From the NCBI GenBank assembly GCA_026989135.1, contig JALSJZ010000020.1, forward strand, positions 1 through 32,000: a DNA stretch of 32,000 bases. Reading direction: 5' to 3'. A program made the position numbers and the translations under genes. A model generated the notes under the pieces. That model was not told the origin of the DNA and searched no databases. It saw only the letters and a program-made list of their open reading frames with translations. The first letter of the stretch is position 1. Every line of letters begins with the position of its first letter. Shown here piece by piece: positions 28,661 through 32,000 of the stretch. The stretch comes from Sedimenticola sp. (GTDB taxonomy: Bacteria; Pseudomonadota; Gammaproteobacteria; Chromatiales; Chromatiaceae).

Positions 28661-30100
28661 ATGCAATTTGAAGCGTCCAATCTGATACCGGTTGCTCCAG
28701 AGCTCTATGTTCTCGGTTTAGCCTGCCTCGTTCTCGTGATTGATCTTTTCCTAGACGATGAACAACGCATCTTCACCTATGCGCTTACCCAGGTCGGCCT
28801 GATCTTTGCCATATTTATTACCCTGAGTGTTGGGCAGACAGAAGCGCAGATTGTATTTGATGGGAGCTATATCCGGGACGGGATGAGTGATGTGCTTAAG
28901 GTCTCCATCTACATTGTCACAATAGGTGCCTTCCTTTATTCCAAAGAGTATCTCGTTGAGCACGGCCTGTTTAAAGGCGAATACTATGTCTTGGGGCTGT
29001 TTGCCGTTTTGGGTATGATGGTAATGGTCTCGGCACAGAGCTTTCTTACTGCCTACCTTGGCCTTGAGCTATTATCCTTATCACTTTATGCGCTTGTTGC
29101 TTTTGATCGGGATTCAAAAGCCGGCTCAGAAGCTGCTATGAAATATTTCGTTCTGGGCGCCATTGCATCCGGCATGCTGCTTTACGGGATTTCAATGATT
29201 TATGGCGCAACGGGCGCACTGAATTTCACAACGGTTACCACAGCGCTGACTGAAGCCGGAATGGAAGATATAGTCCTTGTTTTTGGCCTGGTGTTTGTTG
29301 TTATCGGCTTGGCATTTAAGCTGGGCGCTGTTCCTTTTCACATGTGGATACCCGATGTGTATCACGGTGCTCCAACGCCTGTGGCTCAGTTTTTGAGCAG
29401 TGCGCCAAAAATTGCGGCTTTTGCATTGGCTATGAGGCTGCTGGTAGATGGCATGATGCCTCTCCACTCGGACTGGCAGCAGATGCTGATAATCCTGGCG
29501 ATCCTCTCAATGGTGCTGGGCAATGTCATTGCAATTGCCCAGACCAATATCAAGCGAATGCTCGCCTACTCAACCATTGCTCACGTTGGTTTTATAATGA
29601 TGGGTATTCTGGCTGGAACCCCAGAGGGGTATTCTGCTTCAATGTTTTACACCATTATCTATGCAGTCACCTCACTGGGTGCATTTGGAATTATCATCTT
29701 GCTCAGCAGAAAAGGATTTGAGGCTGAAAATTTGGATGATTACAAAGGACTCCACGAGCGTAGCCCATGGTTTGCAGCAATGATGATGTTGTTTATGTTC
29801 TCCATGGCCGGGGTTCCTCCTACCGTCGGTTTTTGGGCAAAGCTCTTTGTTTTGGATGCGGTGGTGGGTGTTGAGCTGACATGGCTTGCGCTGGTGGGCG
29901 TCTTCTTCTCCATCATCGGTGCTTTCTACTATATCCGTATCATAAAGCTTATGTATTTTGATAAAGCGGATAACACATTGCCCGTGGTAGGCAACCTCGA
30001 TGCTCGTATCGTGCTCTCAGTGAATGGGGTTTTGATGCTTGCTCTTGGGCTGTTCCCGGCAGTTCTTCTGACAATTTGTGTCAGAGCAATAGGGGGCTAA
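28661..30100 (+). CDS. nuoN: NADH-quinone oxidoreductase subunit N (antiporter-like)
   Basis: The 479-residue antiporter-like pump subunit is the last gene of the operon. Signatures are YLGLELLSLSLYALVAF (conserved Glu around 134), KLGAVPFHMWIPDVYHGAPT (conserved Lys near 217) and IKRMLAYSTIAHVGFIMMG. The C-terminus LFPAVLLTICVRAIGG is a normal family ending, so the protein looks intact. A small perfect hairpin, CTGACA with TGTCAG (30068-30084), lies inside the coding end without a T-run. An inverted-repeat-bounded element begins only eight bases after the stop and may have displaced the native operon terminator. Confidence 0.97.
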   Translation: MQFEASNLIPVAPELYVLGLACLVLVIDLFLDDEQRIFTYALTQVGLIFAIFITLSVGQTEAQIVFDGSYIRDGMSDVLKVSIYIVTIGAFLYSKEYLVEHGLFKGEYYVLGLFAVLGMMVMVSAQSFLTAYLGLELLSLSLYALVAFDRDSKAGSEAAMKYFVLGAIASGMLLYGISMIYGATGALNFTTVTTALTEAGMEDIVLVFGLVFVVIGLAFKLGAVPFHMWIPDVYHGAPTPVAQFLSSAPKIAAFALAMRLLVDGMMPLHSDWQQMLIILAILSMVLGNVIAIAQTNIKRMLAYSTIAHVGFIMMGILAGTPEGYSASMFYTIIYAVTSLGAFGIIILLSRKGFEAENLDDYKGLHERSPWFAAMMMLFMFSMAGVPPTVGFWAKLFVLDAVVGVELTWLALVGVFFSIIGAFYYIRIIKLMYFDKADNTLPVVGNLDARIVLSVNGVLMLALGLFPAVLLTICVRAIGG

Positions 30101-30108
30101 AATATTCT

Positions 30109-30130
30109 GGGTCTATGCCATATTGAGTGG
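30109..30130 (+). repeat. Left terminal inverted repeat
   Basis: It reads GGGTCTATGCCATAT, then T, then GAGTGG. It matches the reverse complement of 30603-30624 except at the sixteenth base. It begins eight bases after the nuoN stop. Confidence 0.85.
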
Positions 30131-30200
30131 GGAATACAGCCGTTTTTCATAGACACGGAGACCACTGATAACACAGGGCTATCGTTTGTAACATTTAATA

Positions 30201-30238
30201 CCTAAATCCAGCAAGCACGATCACTTGCGGGATTTAGG
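30201..30238. repeat. Long inverted repeat (hairpin) downstream of nuoN, at the end of the GxxExxY relic
   Basis: CCTAAATCC (30201-30209) pairs with GGATTTAGG (30230-30238). After one mismatched pair, GCAAG (30211-30215) pairs with CTTGC (30224-30228) around an eight-base loop CACGATCA. TTTC follows on the plus strand, so it might serve as a weak terminator for nuo. The minus-strand GxxExxY frame ends inside it, which suggests the hairpin replaced the gene's 3' end. Confidence 0.7.
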
Positions 30239-30492
30239 TTTCAACTGATTTAAGTTCTAGAATTAGACATTCATCCACCAGAAAATCAAGCCTGTAGCCA
30301 CATTCAAGCTTAATATTCTTGTACTGTATCGGAATTGGCGCTTGAACAATTAAAAGGTATATCCTTCATGCTTAGTTCATAAGCCAAACATTTCTCATAG
30401 GTGTTTTCTAACAATACAGCACCCAACGCATGATGCACCTCAATAGCACAGCCTATCACAGGTTCTGACAGCTCCTTACTACACTCTTTCAT
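30234..30492 (-). pseudogene. GxxExxY-family (PD-(D/E)XK nuclease-like) gene, frameshifted and truncated
   Basis: From ATG at 30490-30492 the first frame gives LSEPVIGCAIEVHHALG and LLENTYEKCLAYELSMKDIPF, the recognisable N-terminus of GxxExxY proteins. At about 30348 one extra base (or two missing) shifts the frame. The homologous reading then continues as VQAPIPIQYKNIKLECGYR and LDFLVDECLILELKSVE to a stop at 30234-30236. The second part retains the nuclease-like Asp and the ExK of ELK. The naming motif is also altered, since the first Gly is Val (V26-L-L-E-N-T-Y). About 35-40 C-terminal residues usual in the family are missing, cut at the hairpin. The gene is therefore dead. Its cellular role is not established in the family. 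Two degenerate 9-base units (ACCGCGGAG and CCAACAGAG) abut the start codon. Confidence 0.8.
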
Positions 30493-30531
30493 GCTCTGTT
30501 GGCCTCCGCGGTCTCGGCAATTGCTCCTGCA

Positions 30532-30557
30532 TCGCCTAAAGCGCCTACTTCTGGTGC
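30532..30557 (-). repeat. 26-bp dispersed repeat, copy B
   Basis: On the minus strand it reads GCACCAG, then the shared core AAGTAGGCGCTTTAGGCGA without its first base overlap. It matches 12545-12570 at 25 of 26 positions. It lies about 40 bases upstream of the GxxExxY start codon. It abuts a palindrome, GGTGCT-CT-AGCACC at 30553-30566. Confidence 0.85.
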
Positions 30558-30602
30558 TCTAGCACCTATATCCATATAGGCGTCTGTGTCTATTCATTAT
30601 AA

Positions 30603-30624
30603 CCACTCGATATGGCATAGACCC
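30603..30624 (-). repeat. Right terminal inverted repeat
   Basis: On the minus strand it reads GGGTCTATGCCATAT, then C, then GAGTGG, pairing with the left repeat at 21 of 22 bases. It ends 24 bases before the stop codon of the lipoprotein gene. Confidence 0.85.
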
Positions 30625-30648
30625 GATTAATCTAGGTTCCAGGGTCGG

Positions 30649-31014
30649 CTATTTATGCAGCCGTTCGTAACGCAGTTTCTGATTATCGGTATTGAGCGTG
30701 AGAGTGGCGCTATAGCGGCCGCTCAGTTTTGTTGAATAACTGTACTCACTGTCGTTTTTTGTCCATTGGTTCAGGTCAATCTGATCCTTGAAGGAGGCAA
30801 AGCCCTCTTTTGAAAACTCGATAACAACCGCCTCCAGGTAATCATCCATGGCTCTGGCGTTATAGCTTTTCAAGATGGTGAACTCACTGGGGCAGTCAAT
30901 GTTCAAAGCCTGGTTGATGAGTGTTCTGACCTCCGCCTTGTCTGGGGAAAAGCCGCAGGCAGTGAGAAAAATGACAATGACCAATAAGAGATGTTTTCGC
31001 ATGTTATACCGCAT
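30649..31014 (-). CDS. Small predicted lipoprotein, function unknown
   Basis: The protein is about 121 residues from ATG at 31012-31014, with MRYNMRK as a positive n-region, LLLVIVIFL as hydrophobic core and the lipobox LTAC (Cys at about 20). This predicts cleavage by signal peptidase II and membrane anchoring. The mature part has no recognised domain. It ends with beta-like Ser/Thr-rich sequence (SYSTKLSGRYSATLTLN) that could be a small beta-rich fold. The start one base after the stop of the upstream gene suggests coupling. ATG at 31000-31002 is an equally plausible start, while the longer frame to 31059 overlaps the neighbour and puts 19 non-signal residues ahead of the signal peptide. 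I do not recognise the family. Confidence 0.75.
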   Translation of the reverse strand: MRYNMRKHLLLVIVIFLTACGFSPDKAEVRTLINQALNIDCPSEFTILKSYNARAMDDYLEAVVIEFSKEGFASFKDQIDLNQWTKNDSEYSYSTKLSGRYSATLTLNTDNQKLRYERLHK

Positions 31015-31015
31015 T

Positions 31016-31804
31016 TTATGTTGATTTAATGGAGTGGGTGATTTGGCTAAGTGGTTCAATTTTGCTGTTGTTGCCGCCAGCCTCTTTGACGGCCTTTTTA
31101 AACAGTGGGCGCAGGGCGCTTTTCAGGTGAGGCTGGGCTGTTTTACCGGGTATCTTCTTCAGGCAGCAAAAGATGGCTAGGGCATAGGTCATCTGATCCT
31201 CAGAGAGTGAGCCTGTTGCCTGTACTGATTTGCCACAGCCGGAGCAGCCGCGCTGGATGATGACGGCGCTGTTGGTCAGAAACAGGCCAAACCCCATGAA
31301 TATAGCCAGCAGGTCTACAAGATGGCCATGCAGCTCTTCGCCGCCAGGGCCTGGCGTGCGGGCTGTGTGGATCAAGTGGCTGGCGAGCTGGCGGGCAATA
31401 ACAGCTGTTAGAACGCCGGGGTCGCGAGTGAGATCGGGGCTGTAGGTAATATGGAATGCCTGAGCTTCGTCCTCAAGCGTGATTGTGCTGGTGAGTCCGC
31501 GGGGGACACTGTTAAAGGTGATATTTGTGGGGTAGAGGGGTTCGTAGTCTGCGGTCAGTTCAATAAGTGCCAGTGGCCAGTTCTGCATACCGGCATAGTG
31601 AACCAACTGTTGGAAGATGCTGCTGGCCATTGATTCACGGCTATTAACCTGACTGGGGAAATGCGCCTCAGTGGGCGTGACCAGAAGCGTCTCTTCATGG
31701 AAAAAATCGCTGCCAAAGTTGTTGAGTGCCCAGTCGTAGCTGTCAAACAGCCATTGGGTTGTATCCTCATCAAGTACGGTTTTGTTGCTGAACAGGTTAA
31801 ACAT
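31016..31804 (-). CDS. Conserved hypothetical protein, possibly a degenerate zinc-metallopeptidase-like family member
   Basis: The 262-residue protein begins MFNLFSNKTVLDEDTTQWLF and has no signal peptide. Its middle, DPGVLTAVIARQLASHLIH (about 128-146) followed by ELHGHLVDLLAIFMGFGLFL (about 156-175), has the layout of uncharacterised proteins that carry an HExxH zinc helix followed by a helix with an acidic third ligand. Here the helix reads RQLAS where HExxH would be expected, so zinc-dependent catalysis seems lost. A CSGC motif at about 186-189 and a C-terminal ALAIFCCLKKI stretch follow. The family resemblance is from memory and moderate. The start lies 31 bases from a MITE, and no Shine-Dalgarno is visible. 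The frame is open upstream into the MITE but without a usual start codon. Confidence 0.7.
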   Translation of the reverse strand: MFNLFSNKTVLDEDTTQWLFDSYDWALNNFGSDFFHEETLLVTPTEAHFPSQVNSRESMASSIFQQLVHYAGMQNWPLALIELTADYEPLYPTNITFNSVPRGLTSTITLEDEAQAFHITYSPDLTRDPGVLTAVIARQLASHLIHTARTPGPGGEELHGHLVDLLAIFMGFGLFLTNSAVIIQRGCSGCGKSVQATGSLSEDQMTYALAIFCCLKKIPGKTAQPHLKSALRPLFKKAVKEAGGNNSKIEPLSQITHSIKST

Positions 31805-31835
31805 ATCAACGGCTGCTGGGTAGGGCGCTTCTGCC

Positions 31836-31998
31836 AGGAGCCTGTCCGAGAATAGAAACCACAGTGAGGAAAAGCTGGATTTGGCCAGATTCTTCCATTA
31901 TTTTCGTTAAATATGTCCAATATTCGCCTCAAATAATGAAAAAATCTAACTCAAACCAGCATCCCCTCACCATGATTTCTATTCTCAGACAGGCTCCT
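31836..31998. mobile_element. MITE-like element with 34-bp terminal inverted repeats
   Basis: The arms 31836-31869 and 31965-31998 match as inverted repeats at 30 of 34 positions and share AGGAGCCTGTC and GAGAATAGAAA. The 95-base interior is AT-rich and has no credible gene, so it cannot encode a transposase. The right end is flanked by CTAG and the left by the one-off CCAG. If these are the target duplication, the true termini begin GAGCC, which would suit an IS5-family target of the YTAR kind. Family assignment is tentative. It sits immediately upstream of the hypothetical gene at 31804 and may have removed or supplied its promoter. Confidence 0.7.
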
Positions 31999-32000
31999 AG

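Larger units (their letters stand above)
30109..30624. mobile_element. TIR-bounded ~516 bp element carrying a GxxExxY gene relic
   Basis: The stretch 30101-30648 has no intact gene. It is bounded by 22-base inverted repeats, 30109-30130 and 30603-30624, matching at 21 of 22 positions. Just inside each end is ATAGACAC in inverted orientation (30149-30156 and, reversed, 30586-30593). Between them, from left to right, are three loose 9-base units of the RACACGGAG type (30152-30178), a strong hairpin (30201-30238), a frameshifted GxxExxY gene on the minus strand, the second copy of a 26-base repeat, and two palindromes (30553-30566 and 30565-30580). No transposase is present and no convincing target-site duplication was found. 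I infer a non-autonomous mobile or repeat element inserted between nuoN and the lipoprotein gene. A dense nest of intergenic repeats is the alternative. Confidence 0.55.

Noticed and set aside
30068-30084. Hairpin CTGACA/TGTCAG as the nuo terminator
   Set aside because: It lies inside the nuoN coding end and no T-run follows.
30100-30650. CRISPR array
   Set aside because: The repeats here are inverted or 9-base degenerate units without regular spacer lengths, and there are no cas genes.
31555-31932. 125-codon minus-strand frame beginning in the MITE
   Set aside because: It runs out of frame through the start of the 262-aa gene and has shadow-like composition. It could be a remnant frame of the parent element but has no recognisable domain.

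Overview
The window is a stretch of gammaproteobacterial chromosome that is almost entirely core housekeeping and respiratory genes. The evidence is an Orn whose catalytic residues sit at the E. coli positions, a carA-carB-greA-rlmE-ftsH-folP-glmM-tpiA-secG-tRNA-Leu order followed by nuoA-N, and separate nuoC and nuoD genes. A non-enteric aerobic lineage, perhaps of the sulfur-oxidiser/Chromatiales type, is a guess from gene order and not proven.

Layout. (1) 1-3904: a partial M48/Ste24-like membrane protease on the minus strand, oligoribonuclease (orn, plus), then epoxyqueuosine reductase (queG) and a GGDEF diguanylate cyclase, both minus. orn and queG converge and their stop codons overlap. 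(2) 4085-14051: a plus-strand housekeeping series: carA and carB (carbamoyl phosphate), greA (transcript cleavage factor), rlmE (23S rRNA 2'-O-methylation), ftsH (membrane AAA protease), folP (dihydropteroate synthase) and glmM (phosphoglucosamine mutase). Several of these start at GTG or TTG. A structured intergenic repeat lies between folP and glmM. (3) 14127-15463: tpiA, secG, tRNA-Leu(GAG) and a strong intrinsic terminator. (4) 15520-30100: a sigma70-like promoter followed by a complete 14-gene nuoA-N operon for proton-pumping NADH:quinone oxidoreductase (complex I). NuoG lacks the Cys ligands of cluster N7. (5) 30101-32000: a short accessory stretch. A ~516 bp element with 22-bp terminal inverted repeats starts 8 bp after nuoN and carries a frameshifted, truncated GxxExxY-family (PD-(D/E)XK) gene, a 26-bp repeat shared with the folP-glmM gap, and strong hairpins. 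It is followed by a small lipoprotein gene, a 262-aa uncharacterised protein and a ~163 bp MITE with 34-bp inverted ends, which closes the window.

The housekeeping part is ordinary. The observations worth a second look are in the last 2 kb: the TIR-bounded GxxExxY relic, its repeat link to the folP-glmM gap, and the MITE abutting an uncharacterised gene pair. No CRISPR, prophage, toxin-antitoxin or defence system was seen.
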